DNA of 20,885 nt, taken from assembly GCA_045591485.1 (NCBI GenBank), contig JAZNSV010000172.1, positions 1-20,885 on the forward strand, written 5' to 3'. Shown piece after piece: positions 1 through 9,195 of this stretch (position 1 is its first letter; the number at the start of each line of letters is the position of its first letter). The notes beneath the pieces are model-generated. The model made no database searches and had not been told where the DNA came from. It saw only the letters and a program-made list of their open reading frames with translations. The position numbers and the translations under genes are program-made. This stretch comes from Colimorpha sp045591485 (GTDB taxonomy: Bacteria; Bacteroidota; Bacteroidia; Bacteroidales; P3).

Positions 1-2
1 CG

Positions 3-62
3 TACAACGGGTATAGGGGAGCATACTATGATGTTGATTTAATGCGAGTTATGTGCTTGTGA
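3..62 (+). CDS. Possible 3' end of an upstream gene
   Basis: One frame is open from the window edge to a TGA at 60-62 and would encode about 19 residues rich in Tyr, Gly and Asp (beginning YNGYRGAYYDVD). The other two + frames stop earlier. The composition would suit the end of an exported Bacteroidetes protein, but the piece is too short to assign and could be chance. It uses a TTA codon, which the neighbouring core genes avoid. Confidence 0.25.
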   Translation, partial: YNGYRGAYYDVDLMRVMCL

Positions 63-287
63 GGTGTTTAACGGACGGAGTGACAGTCAGTTGAGTCTGT
101 TTTTGCTGTCGGGAGGATGGGTTTTATAGACCCCGCCATTCACTATTGCACCGGCGGTGCACATCAATGTTGTCGGAGCTCTTGCAGGCGTGAGGTATAT
201 GGCGTTGGTTCGGGTTGCGGACGAATATCGTGTGGAGCCAAGCAGCGGCAGGGTGGTGCGGTGCGCAGCCCGATGTTGAAAAATTTT
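63..287. other. Gene-poor leader upstream of recJ
   Basis: I see no convincing gene here. Short frames exist, but their Cys/Arg/Gly-rich translations look like noise, and none has a supporting ribosome-binding site or family motif. A small perfect hairpin (TGCACC, 3-nt loop, GGTGCA) lies at 147-161; it is not followed by a T-tract, so it is not a good terminator. The stretch probably holds the 3' flank of the upstream gene and the region before the recJ promoter. Confidence 0.4.
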
Positions 288-320
288 TTTGCCGCATATC
301 GGAAAAAAGTCGTATCTTTA
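288..320 (+). promoter_or_regulatory. Bacteroidetes-type promoter of recJ
   Basis: A TTTG (288-291) is separated by 21 bp from TATCTTTA (313-320). This fits the Bacteroidetes sigma-ABfr pattern of a -33 TTTG and a -7 TAnnTTTG, with the last base of the -7 box deviating. Transcription would start just before the ATG at 334, giving a very short leader. The promoter position excludes the in-frame ATG at 289 as the real start. Confidence 0.65.
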
Positions 321-333
321 CACCCAGAAAAAT

Positions 334-2175
334 ATGAAAGAAAAACGTTGGATAATTAGGAAAGATTATGATTTAGAGACTGTTGAAAAACTTGCGGCAT
401 CGCTTGGCGTTGACAAAATCATCGCCACCCTGCTTGTAGAGCGGGGCGTTGCGACCTTTGAAGAGGCGCGCCGCTTCTTCCGACCGGGTCTGGATCAGAT
501 CAACGACCCTTTTCTTATGAAGGGTATGACCCAGGCGATAGACCGCATCAATGAGGCTATAGCCAAACAGGAGAGAATCATGGTCTACGGCGACTACGAC
601 GTCGACGGCACGTCGGCTGTTGCCTTGGTCTACAGCTACCTCAAGGAGCTGGACCGGAATATTGACTTTTATGTGCCCGACCGCGAACGCGAAGGCTACG
701 GCATTTCGTATCAGGGCATCGACTATGCGCACGAGACGGGTGTGGGGCTGATGATAGCCCTGGACTGCGGCATCAAGGCCATGGAGCAGGTGGCATACGC
801 CAAGGAGCGCGGCATCGACTTCATCATCGGCGACCACCATTTGCCCGACGAGGTGGTGCCTGCCGCGGTGGCGGTGCTCGACCCGAAGCAGGCCGATTGC
901 CCCTATCCCTACAAGGAACTGAGCGGCTGCGGCATAGGGTTCAAGATTGTGGAGGCCCACTTGGAGCAGCGGCTCGGGGTGCGCCTGTGCGACCTGCCCG
1001 AGCAGCTCGACGCCGCGCGGCGGCAGCGCCAGGAGGAGCTGAAGCTGCGTCTGCTGAAGTATCTGGACCTCGTGGCGGTGAGCATTGCGAGCGACATAGT
1101 GCCCATCATGGGCGAGAACCGCGTGCTGGCCTATTTCGGCCTGCGGGTGCTGAACACGAAACCGCGTGCGGGCATTGAGGCTATTTTGCGCTACGGCCAC
1201 GTGGACCGCCGCAAGGCCGACATGGCCGAGCAGGGCGAGGCAGCCGACAAGCGTGCGGGCTATTTCGAGAAGGAGCTGACGATAAGCGACCTGGTGTTTC
1301 TGGTTGGTCCGCGCATCAATGCCGCAGGGCGCATACGTTCGGCTTTCGACAGCGTGCGCCTGATGCTGACCGACGACCCTGGCACGGCGCGTCAGTTGGC
1401 CGAAGACATCAACAACTATAACCTTGAGCGCAAGGACCTGGACACGAGCGCCACGGAAGAGGCCAAGCGCAGAATAGACACCGACGAGTTCTACCGCGGG
1501 CGCCAGTCGTTGGTGCTCTACGACCCGAAATGGCATCGGGGTGTGGTGGGCATTGTGGCCAGCCGCATCGTGGAGGCCTACAACAAGCCGACGATAGTGT
1601 TTACGGAGGGTGCCGACGGCCTGGTGACGGGTTCGGCTCGCTCGCTGAAGGAGTTCGATGTGCACGAGGCGTTGGAGAAGTGTGCCGACCTGCTGGAGCA
1701 TTTCGGCGGCCACAAGAGCGCTGCAGGAGTGAGCCTGCGCAAGGAGAATATGCGTGCGTTCCTCGACCGCTTCGAGGCTTTGGTGCGCCAGGGTCTGGGC
1801 GAGGAGGAAGTGGTGCCCGAGGTGGAGGTGGATGCGGAGATAGGTTTTTCGCAGATCACGCCCAAGTTCCTCCGCATCCTCAAGCAGTTTGCGCCCTTTG
1901 GACCGGAGAACAATGTGCCGGTCTTTGTGAGCCGCGAGCTGGTCGACACGGGCGGAGCGCGCATTGTGGGCACGAACCATCTCAAGTTCAACGCCATTCC
2001 CATTGCCGAGCGCACGGCTCCCTATCCGGCCATAGCGTTCCAGATGGGCGAGGCTTTGGGCGGCATGAGCCGTGGCGAACGCTTCGACCTCTGCTATCAG
2101 CTTGAGGAGAACTACTGGCGCGGACGCACCGAGATACAGCTCAACGTGAAAGACATCAAGTTCAGGGATTTCTGA
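334..2175 (+). CDS. recJ: Single-stranded-DNA-specific exonuclease RecJ
   Basis: The product is a 613-residue DHH-family 5'-3' single-strand DNA exonuclease, used in RecF-pathway recombination and in base-excision and mismatch repair in the cytoplasm. Visible motifs in order are the GDYDVDGTSA metal site (residues 86-95), LDCG (143-146), the GDHH signature (166-169), ASDIVP (252-257), SARS with HEAL downstream (434-446) and the DHHA1 glycine motif FGGHKSAAG (457-465). A C-terminal OB-like region runs to the end (about 500-613). It is slightly longer than many RecJ proteins; the charged stretch at 285-312 looks like an extra loop. I chose the ATG at 334 because the promoter lies between it and an in-frame ATG at 289, and MKEKRWIIRK resembles the usual RecJ start. 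It appears to be a single-gene unit, with a repeat-filled spacer downstream. The metal-site motifs are intact. Confidence 0.96.
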   Translation: MKEKRWIIRKDYDLETVEKLAASLGVDKIIATLLVERGVATFEEARRFFRPGLDQINDPFLMKGMTQAIDRINEAIAKQERIMVYGDYDVDGTSAVALVYSYLKELDRNIDFYVPDREREGYGISYQGIDYAHETGVGLMIALDCGIKAMEQVAYAKERGIDFIIGDHHLPDEVVPAAVAVLDPKQADCPYPYKELSGCGIGFKIVEAHLEQRLGVRLCDLPEQLDAARRQRQEELKLRLLKYLDLVAVSIASDIVPIMGENRVLAYFGLRVLNTKPRAGIEAILRYGHVDRRKADMAEQGEAADKRAGYFEKELTISDLVFLVGPRINAAGRIRSAFDSVRLMLTDDPGTARQLAEDINNYNLERKDLDTSATEEAKRRIDTDEFYRGRQSLVLYDPKWHRGVVGIVASRIVEAYNKPTIVFTEGADGLVTGSARSLKEFDVHEALEKCADLLEHFGGHKSAAGVSLRKENMRAFLDRFEALVRQGLGEEEVVPEVEVDAEIGFSQITPKFLRILKQFAPFGPENNVPVFVSRELVDTGGARIVGTNHLKFNAIPIAERTAPYPAIAFQMGEALGGMSRGERFDLCYQLEENYWRGRTEIQLNVKDIKFRDF

Positions 2176-2179
2176 TTTT

Positions 2180-2207
2180 AAAGTTAAAAGTTAAAAGTTA
2201 AAAGTTA
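2180..2207. repeat. Tandem 7-bp repeat, AAAGTTA x4
   Basis: Four perfect copies of AAAGTTA directly follow the recJ stop codon. They continue into related AAGGTTATAGG units, and similar GGTTATAGGTTAAAGGTTATAG sequence reappears around 2297-2318 just before the second large repeat. Short A/T-rich tandem units of this kind are prone to copy-number change. No function can be assigned. Confidence 0.85.
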
Positions 2208-2210
2208 AAG

Positions 2211-2410
2211 GTTATAGGCCGCAGGGGCATATCCCGTGTATAGCTGTAGAGACGCGGCGTGCCGCGTCTGCATTTCTAAAAAAAAAATAAAAAAAAGGTT
2301 ATAGGTTAAAGGTTATAGACCGTAGGGGCAGACCTCGTGTATGCCTGATGGATTAGCTGTAGAGACGCGGCGTGCCGCGTCTGCATTTCTAAAGATTCTG
2401 CATTTCTAAA
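2211..2410. repeat. Two-copy palindrome-bearing intergenic repeat plus a partial third
   Basis: Copy 1 (2211-2280) and copy 2 (2312-2393) both run from GTTATAG(G/A)CCG(C/T)AGGGGCA to a shared end, TGTAGAGACGCGGC followed by GTGCCGCGTCTGCATTTCTAAA. Each contains a strong hairpin (AGACGCGGC, GT, GCCGCGTCT) at 2250-2269 and 2363-2382. Copy 2 carries an extra 12 or so bases in the middle (TGCCTGATGGAT). A third fragment, TCTGCATTTCTAAA, repeats at 2397-2410. The units look like a REP/MITE-type interspersed palindrome rather than a gene. No U-tract follows the stems, so they are weak candidates for intrinsic terminators. No clear promoter for ettA is visible in this spacer. Confidence 0.85.
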
Positions 2411-2421
2411 GTTTAAGTTTT

Positions 2422-4092
<1,671 letters not shown>

Positions 4093-4109
4093 CCCACAAA
4101 AACCGCGTT

Positions 4110-7100
4110 ATGCCACAATTCACCCACCTGCATGTGCACTCGCACTATTCGATGCTCGACGGAATGTCGAAGGTTCCGGACCTGGTCAAGAAGGCCAAGC
4201 GCTGCGGCATGTATGCCATGGCCCTGACAGACCATGGCAATATGTTCGGCATCAAGGATTTCCTCGATACCGTGAACAAAGAAAACGGCAAGGTGAAAGA
4301 CAAGATAAATGAGGCCGAAGCGAAGGTGGCAGAATTGGAGGCCAAGGTGAAAGAGGTGGAGGAGCTGTATGGCGAGACGGTGGTGCCCGAGGGCACGCCG
4401 AAGCTGAGCGAGGTGCAGGGTGAACTGGAGAAGGCACGCCAAGAGGTGGAAAGCCTGCGCGGGCAGATATTCAAGCCCATTGTGGGCACGGAGGCCTACT
4501 GTGCACGCCGCACCCTGTACGACAAAGACAAGAACCTGAAAGAGATAAGTCCGGAGACGGGCCGCGAGCGCATAGTGGACAGCAGCGGCTACCACCTCAT
4601 CTTGCTGGCGAAGAACCTGCAGGGCTACCATTCGCTGTGCAAGCTGGCGTCGATAGCCTACACCGACGGCCTCTACAACCGTCCGCGCATAGACCACAAT
4701 GTGCTGAAGCAGTATCACGAAGGACTCATCGTTTGCTCGGCATGTCTGGGCGGTGAGATACCGCAGTTGATCATAAAAGGGGACCTCGAGGGTGCCGAGA
4801 AGGCGGTGATGTGGTTCAAAGAGGTCTTTGGCGACGACTACTACATAGAGCTGATGCGCCACAAGACCGACAAGCCTAACGCCAACTACGAGACCTACGA
4901 GTGGCAGATGAAGGTGGAGCCCGAGCTGATACGGCTGGCGCGCAAGCACAATATCAAGGTAATAGCCACCAACGACGCCCACTTTGTGGAAGAAGAACAC
5001 GGCGAGGCACACGACCACCTGATATGTCTGGCCACGCAGAAAGACTATGCCGACCCCAACCGTCTGCACTACACGAAGCAGGAGTGGCTGAAGAGCCCCG
5101 AGGAGATGGAGGCTGTGTTTGCCGACCTGCCGGAGGCGTTGGCCAATACGATGGAGGTGGCCGCCAAGGTGGAGACCTACAGCATCGACAGCGACCCGCT
5201 GATGCCGGTGTTCCCGATACCGGAGACATTCGGGCGCGAAGAAGACTGGCGCGCGAGATTTTCGGAAGAAGACCTCTTCAACGAGTTCACCCGCAACGAG
5301 AAAGGCGAGGATGTGCTGAGCCGTGAGGCTGCGGAAAAGAAGATAAAGAAACTGGGCGGATACAACAAGCTGTACCGCATAAAATACGAAGCCGACTACC
5401 TGGAGCACCTTGTGTGGAATGGTGCGCGGAAGAGGTATCTTGGTGCTGATTGGAAAGCGGGGAGTGGGGAACCGACAGATGCGGAAATCAGAGAAGCCCT
5501 CACCGACGAGCAGCGCGAGCGCATAGTCTTCGAGCTCCACACCATCAAGACGATGGGTTTCCCGGGCTATTTCCTCATTGTGAGCGACTACATACGCGCC
5601 GCCCGCGAGGAGCTGGGCGTCAGTGTGGGGCCCGGTCGAGGCAGCGCCGCAGGCAGCGTGGTGGCCTATTGCCTTTGGATTACAGACCTCGACCCGCTGC
5701 GCTATGATTTGCTGTTTGAGCGTTTCCTCAATCCCGACCGTATCTCGCTGCCCGATATCGACGTGGACTTCGACGATGCCGGGCGCGGCAGAGTGTTGGA
5801 CTGGGTGACGCACAAGTACGGCAAGGAGCGCGTGGCACACATTATCACCTACGGCACTATGGCCACCAAGAGCAGCATTGCCGATGTGGGCCGCGTAGAG
5901 AAGGTGCCCCTTTCGGTGGTCAACCAACTGAAAACATATATCCCCGACCGCGGTTTCCCCGACAGCGTAAAGGACGAGAATGGCAAATCGCCCAAGGTGA
6001 ACCTGAAGAACTGCTACAAATACGTACCCGAGCTGAAGGCCATCATGCAGGGCGACGACGAGCAGCTGAAACAGATGCTGACCTACGCCGAAGAGCTTGA
6101 AGACACCAACCGCCAGATAGGCATACACGCCTGTGGCGTCATCATCGGAGCGCAGGACATCACCAACGTGGCTCCGGTGTGTGTTGTATACGACAAGGAG
6201 AGCGACGAGTATGTGCAGGTGACGCAATACGACGGCCATGTGGTGGAGAATGTGGGATTGATCAAGATGGACTTCCTTGGGCTGAAGAACCTCACCATTA
6301 TAAAGAACTGCATACGCATGGTGAAGAAGGGCAGGGGAGAGGATGTGGATGTGGACCATTTGCCGCTCGACGACGAACTGACCTACAAACTCTTCTGCGA
6401 CGGCAACACGGTGGGCGTGTTCCAGTTTGAAAGTGCCGGTATGCAGAAATACCTGCGCGAGCTGCAGCCCCACGTCATTGACGACCTGATAGCAATGAAC
6501 GCCCTCTACCGTCCGGGTCCTATGGACAACATACCCGAGTTCATCGACCGCAAGCAGGGACGCAAGCCCATCACCTACGACATACCGGTGATGGAGAAAT
6601 ACCTCAAAGACACCTACGGCATCACGGTGTATCAGGAGCAGGTCATGCTTCTGAGCCGCCTGCTGGCAGGCTTCACCCGCGGCCAGAGCGACACCCTGCG
6701 CAAGGCTATGGGAAAAAAGCAGATTGAGAAAATGAACGAGCTTGAGGTGCTCTTCTACGAGGGCGGCGAGAAAAACGGCCACCCGAAAGAAATCCTCTCC
6801 AAGATATGGGAGGAGTGGAAGAAGTTTGCCTCCTACGCTTTCAACAAGAGCCATGCTGCCTGCTATTCGTGGGTGGCCTATCAGACAGCCTACCTCAAGG
6901 CCCACTATACAGCCGAATACATGGCTGCGGTGATGACCTCGTCGCAGAGCGACATAAAACGCGTAACCGAGCTCATGGAAGACTGTCGCCGTCAGGGTGT
7001 GGAGGTGGCTGCGCCCAGCGTCAACCATTCGGAGATGGACTTCAGTGTTGACAGCGACGGCAAGATACGTTTCGGTCTGCAAGCCATCAGCGGCATGGGC

Positions 7101-8114
7101 GAAGCCGCCAGCAGCGTCATCATAGCCGAGCGCGAGCAGAACGGCCCGTATCAGGACATATACGACTTCCTGAAGCGTGTCGACATGCACTCCGTAAACC
7201 GCAAGAACGTCGAGGTGCTTATAAAAGCCGGAGCTTTCGACGGCCTCGGCGACACGCACCGTGCCCAGTTTTTCCACAAAGCCGACGCGGCCGAGAGCAC
7301 ACCCACATACCTCGACCAACTGGTGCGTTGGGCCATACGCCGACAGGACAATGCCGGATCGAACCAGATGTCTATCTTCGATATCAGCGACTCGTTGGCC
7401 GAAGAGGAATATCCGCCGGCACCCGAGTGCGAGCCCTGGAGCAATATCGACCGATGCCGTGCCGAGAAAGAGGTTATCAGCACATACCTCAGCGGACACC
7501 CCCTCGACGACTTCCGCTACGAGATGCGCATCTTTACCAACACCACCTGCGCCGAACTGGGCAACCTCGAGGCGCTGGCAGGGCGTGAACTCCGCTTTGG
7601 CGGCATGGTGAGCAATGTGAAGGAGGCAGTGTCGAAAGGCGAGCCCTTCGGCATCATGACCCTCGACGACTACAGCGGCAGCTACGAGTTGCGTCTCTTC
7701 GGCGAGGATTATGCTCAGTTCCGCGGCCATTTCGTGAACAACACCTTTATCTACTGCAAGGCTATGGTCAAGAGTATCACGTACAACGACAAGAAAACCG
7801 GTGCCGAAAAGAAGTTTACACGCCTGCGGATTACGACGATGATAGGTCTCAACAATGTGATTGACCGCTATACATCCAAATTGTGCTTCAAGGTGAGCCT
7901 GAACGATGTGGACGAAGACTTCTGCGCTGCCATAGAGCGGCTCGGCAAGCGCCATAAAGGCAAGGTTCCCCTGCAGGCGCTGGTGGTAGACCCCAAGTCG
8001 GGACTCTCGCTCACGATGTACACTCAGGACCTGCGTGTCTCTGCCCGCGAGGCTATACACGAGCTTGAGAATATACATGGCGTTTACGAAATCAACCCTG
8101 TCATCCACCCATGA
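4110..8114 (+). CDS. dnaE: DNA polymerase III alpha subunit
   Basis: The product is a 1334-residue C-family replicative polymerase and the catalytic core of the replisome. An N-terminal PHP domain starts with HLHVHSHYSMLDG (6-18) and TDHGN (40-44); NDAH (288-291) lies further on. These are canonical metal ligands, so proofreading exonuclease activity is possible. The palm carries GPGRGSAAGSVVAY (507-520) and PDIDVDFDD (548-556). D551, D553 and D721 (in KMDFLGL) match the E. coli catalytic D401, D403 and D555. The fingers and a helix-hairpin-helix region follow. QMSIF (1086-1090) fits the internal beta-clamp binding motif. A C-terminal OB fold begins near 1155. The protein is longer than E. 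coli DnaE (1160), partly through a charged, coiled-coil-like insertion at about 57-118 inside the PHP domain and an insertion around 372-465. Translation is coupled to the next gene by an ATGA overlap. Confidence 0.98.
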   Translation: MPQFTHLHVHSHYSMLDGMSKVPDLVKKAKRCGMYAMALTDHGNMFGIKDFLDTVNKENGKVKDKINEAEAKVAELEAKVKEVEELYGETVVPEGTPKLSEVQGELEKARQEVESLRGQIFKPIVGTEAYCARRTLYDKDKNLKEISPETGRERIVDSSGYHLILLAKNLQGYHSLCKLASIAYTDGLYNRPRIDHNVLKQYHEGLIVCSACLGGEIPQLIIKGDLEGAEKAVMWFKEVFGDDYYIELMRHKTDKPNANYETYEWQMKVEPELIRLARKHNIKVIATNDAHFVEEEHGEAHDHLICLATQKDYADPNRLHYTKQEWLKSPEEMEAVFADLPEALANTMEVAAKVETYSIDSDPLMPVFPIPETFGREEDWRARFSEEDLFNEFTRNEKGEDVLSREAAEKKIKKLGGYNKLYRIKYEADYLEHLVWNGARKRYLGADWKAGSGEPTDAEIREALTDEQRERIVFELHTIKTMGFPGYFLIVSDYIRAAREELGVSVGPGRGSAAGSVVAYCLWITDLDPLRYDLLFERFLNPDRISLPDIDVDFDDAGRGRVLDWVTHKYGKERVAHIITYGTMATKSSIADVGRVEKVPLSVVNQLKTYIPDRGFPDSVKDENGKSPKVNLKNCYKYVPELKAIMQGDDEQLKQMLTYAEELEDTNRQIGIHACGVIIGAQDITNVAPVCVVYDKESDEYVQVTQYDGHVVENVGLIKMDFLGLKNLTIIKNCIRMVKKGRGEDVDVDHLPLDDELTYKLFCDGNTVGVFQFESAGMQKYLRELQPHVIDDLIAMNALYRPGPMDNIPEFIDRKQGRKPITYDIPVMEKYLKDTYGITVYQEQVMLLSRLLAGFTRGQSDTLRKAMGKKQIEKMNELEVLFYEGGEKNGHPKEILSKIWEEWKKFASYAFNKSHAACYSWVAYQTAYLKAHYTAEYMAAVMTSSQSDIKRVTELMEDCRRQGVEVAAPSVNHSEMDFSVDSDGKIRFGLQAISGMGEAASSVIIAEREQNGPYQDIYDFLKRVDMHSVNRKNVEVLIKAGAFDGLGDTHRAQFFHKADAAESTPTYLDQLVRWAIRRQDNAGSNQMSIFDISDSLAEEEYPPAPECEPWSNIDRCRAEKEVISTYLSGHPLDDFRYEMRIFTNTTCAELGNLEALAGRELRFGGMVSNVKEAVSKGEPFGIMTLDDYSGSYELRLFGEDYAQFRGHFVNNTFIYCKAMVKSITYNDKKTGAEKKFTRLRITTMIGLNNVIDRYTSKLCFKVSLNDVDEDFCAAIERLGKRHKGKVPLQALVVDPKSGLSLTMYTQDLRVSAREAIHELENIHGVYEINPVIHP

Positions 8115-9016
8115 TGCCGGCCCTCACAACACCTGTGTCTGTTGGCCAGATGCCCTTCTCGCTCTCTGTCGGCGACGGCATTGTGAGTCTCGGTTCATGT
8201 TTTGCCGACGAGATGGCTGTGCGCCTCTCCGACGGAGGCTTCCAGGTGGAGCAGAACCCATTCGGCACGCTGTATAATCCGGCCTCGGTGGCAGCCGCTC
8301 TGGAGCGCATAATCGACGACCGCGAGATAACCGAGGCCGACCTTGTGCAGCACGACGGCCTTTGGCATTCGTGGCACCACCATGGCTCTTTCTCCAGACA
8401 AACGGCAGAGGAATGCCTCGATGTCTGCAACACACGTATACATCTGGCCCATCAGGCTCTGCAGCGGGCACAGCTGCTCGTGGTTACTTTCGGCACGGCG
8501 TGGGTCTTCGAACTCAGCGGCCAGTCTCTGCCTGCCACCGACCAGCGTGCATCGAACTCGGTGATAGTTGCCAACTGCCACAAGCTGCCGCCTTCGTGGT
8601 TCAACCGCCGCATGATGTCGGTAGACGAGATAGTGTCACTTTGGCGCCCGATTATCGAAAAACTCTCCGTTTCCCATCCTTCGCTCGCCATGCTCTTTAC
8701 CGTGAGCCCGATACGCCACATGGCCGACGGCGCCCATGGCAACCAGGGCAGCAAGGCGACATTGCTATTGGCGGTAGACAGCCTTTCTACAGTCAACCTC
8801 AGTTTGCCAGTCGGCTACTTTCCTGCCTACGAGATAGTGCTCGACGAGCTGCGCGATTACCGCTTCTATGGCCCCGATATGGTGCATCCCTCTGCACTTG
8901 CCGCCGACATAGTGTACGATCGTTTTGAGCAGAGCTGTATGTCGCCGGCCACCTGTCAGCAGGCCCACAACAACCGCAAGGCGGCCAAGCGTAGCCGCCA
9001 TATCCCCCTACGGTGA
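8111..9016 (+). CDS. GSCFA domain-containing protein
   Basis: The product is a 301-residue protein of the GSCFA family (function not established), recognisable from LGSCFADEM (27-35), WHHHGSF (88-94), TFGTAWVFE (126-134), SPIRH (199-203) and DMVHPS (256-261). The early Gly-Ser motif and the late DxxH (D256, H259) resemble blocks I and V of SGNH hydrolases, so a hydrolase fold is a reasonable inference; no substrate can be named. There is no signal peptide or membrane segment, so it is likely cytoplasmic. The start overlaps the dnaE stop (ATGATG, where ATGA is shared), so it is probably translated from the same transcript. An alternative start is the second ATG at 8114. The tail after about residue 275 is polar and basic and probably disordered. 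Confidence 0.9.
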   Translation: MMPALTTPVSVGQMPFSLSVGDGIVSLGSCFADEMAVRLSDGGFQVEQNPFGTLYNPASVAAALERIIDDREITEADLVQHDGLWHSWHHHGSFSRQTAEECLDVCNTRIHLAHQALQRAQLLVVTFGTAWVFELSGQSLPATDQRASNSVIVANCHKLPPSWFNRRMMSVDEIVSLWRPIIEKLSVSHPSLAMLFTVSPIRHMADGAHGNQGSKATLLLAVDSLSTVNLSLPVGYFPAYEIVLDELRDYRFYGPDMVHPSALAADIVYDRFEQSCMSPATCQQAHNNRKAAKRSRHIPLR

Positions 9017-9039
9017 TGTTTTTTTGATTCAGGAATGTG

Positions 9040-9055
9040 AAAAAAAAATTTTTTT
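9040..9055. other. A9T7 tract downstream of the GSCFA gene
   Basis: Nine A residues are followed directly by seven T residues, 23 bp after the GSCFA stop codon. The tract is self-complementary. It may be a bent A-tract upstream of the next promoter, or the T-run may serve as a weak end of transcription; there is no GC stem in front of it. Confidence 0.5.
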
Positions 9056-9096
9056 GTAACGTTTTAGCATGTTGTGCGTCTATGCAAAAGAAAAAG

Positions 9097-9128
9097 TTTA
9101 GTTGATTTGAAAAAAGTTGCTATCTTTG
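9097..9128 (+). promoter_or_regulatory. Bacteroidetes-type promoter of the CHU_C protein gene
   Basis: TATCTTTG at 9121-9128 is a perfect TAnnTTTG -7 box. The -33 element is less clear: TTTA at 9097-9100 sits at the right distance (20 bp), and a TTG lies at 9102-9104. Transcription would start near 9135, leaving a leader of about 60 nt before the ATG at 9196 and excluding the in-frame GTG at 9133 as a start. Confidence 0.65.
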
Positions 9129-9181
9129 TAATGTGAGTAAGTGTCGCGTGGCAGGAGTGAACCAATTGACAATCAGTCTGG

Positions 9182-9190
9182 AAAGGAGAT
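9182..9190 (+). promoter_or_regulatory. Strong Shine-Dalgarno sequence fixing the start at 9196
   Basis: AAAGGAGAT with core GGAG (9185-9188) lies 7 nt before the ATG. Such a good anti-SD match is uncommon in Bacteroidetes, where most genes lack it. It decides the start in favour of MKKILIM, which also begins a proper signal peptide. Confidence 0.8.
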
Positions 9191-9195
9191 ATATT

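Noticed and set aside
147..161. Small perfect hairpin as a terminator of the upstream gene
   Set aside because: The stem is only 6 bp, no T-tract follows on either strand, and it is 85 bp past the only possible stop codon.
289..333. N-terminal extension of RecJ to an ATG at 289
   Set aside because: The -33 and -7 boxes fall at 288-320, so this ATG would not be in the transcript. The ATG at 334 gives a normal RecJ N-terminus.
117..359. An 80-codon frame upstream of and into recJ
   Set aside because: The product is Cys/Arg/Gly-rich without any recognisable pattern, crosses the recJ promoter and overlaps the recJ start.
373..1980. Long minus-strand open frame opposite recJ
   Set aside because: Same in-register antisense effect; no motifs, no ribosome-binding site, and recJ has all catalytic motifs on the plus strand.
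2211..2410. CRISPR array
   Set aside because: There are only two units, the repeats are long and unequal, no spacer of constant length separates them, and no cas gene is nearby.
9133..9195. GTG start 21 codons upstream for the CHU_C protein
   Set aside because: It sits at the predicted transcription start and would place charged residues before the signal peptide. The ATG at 9196 has a strong Shine-Dalgarno sequence.
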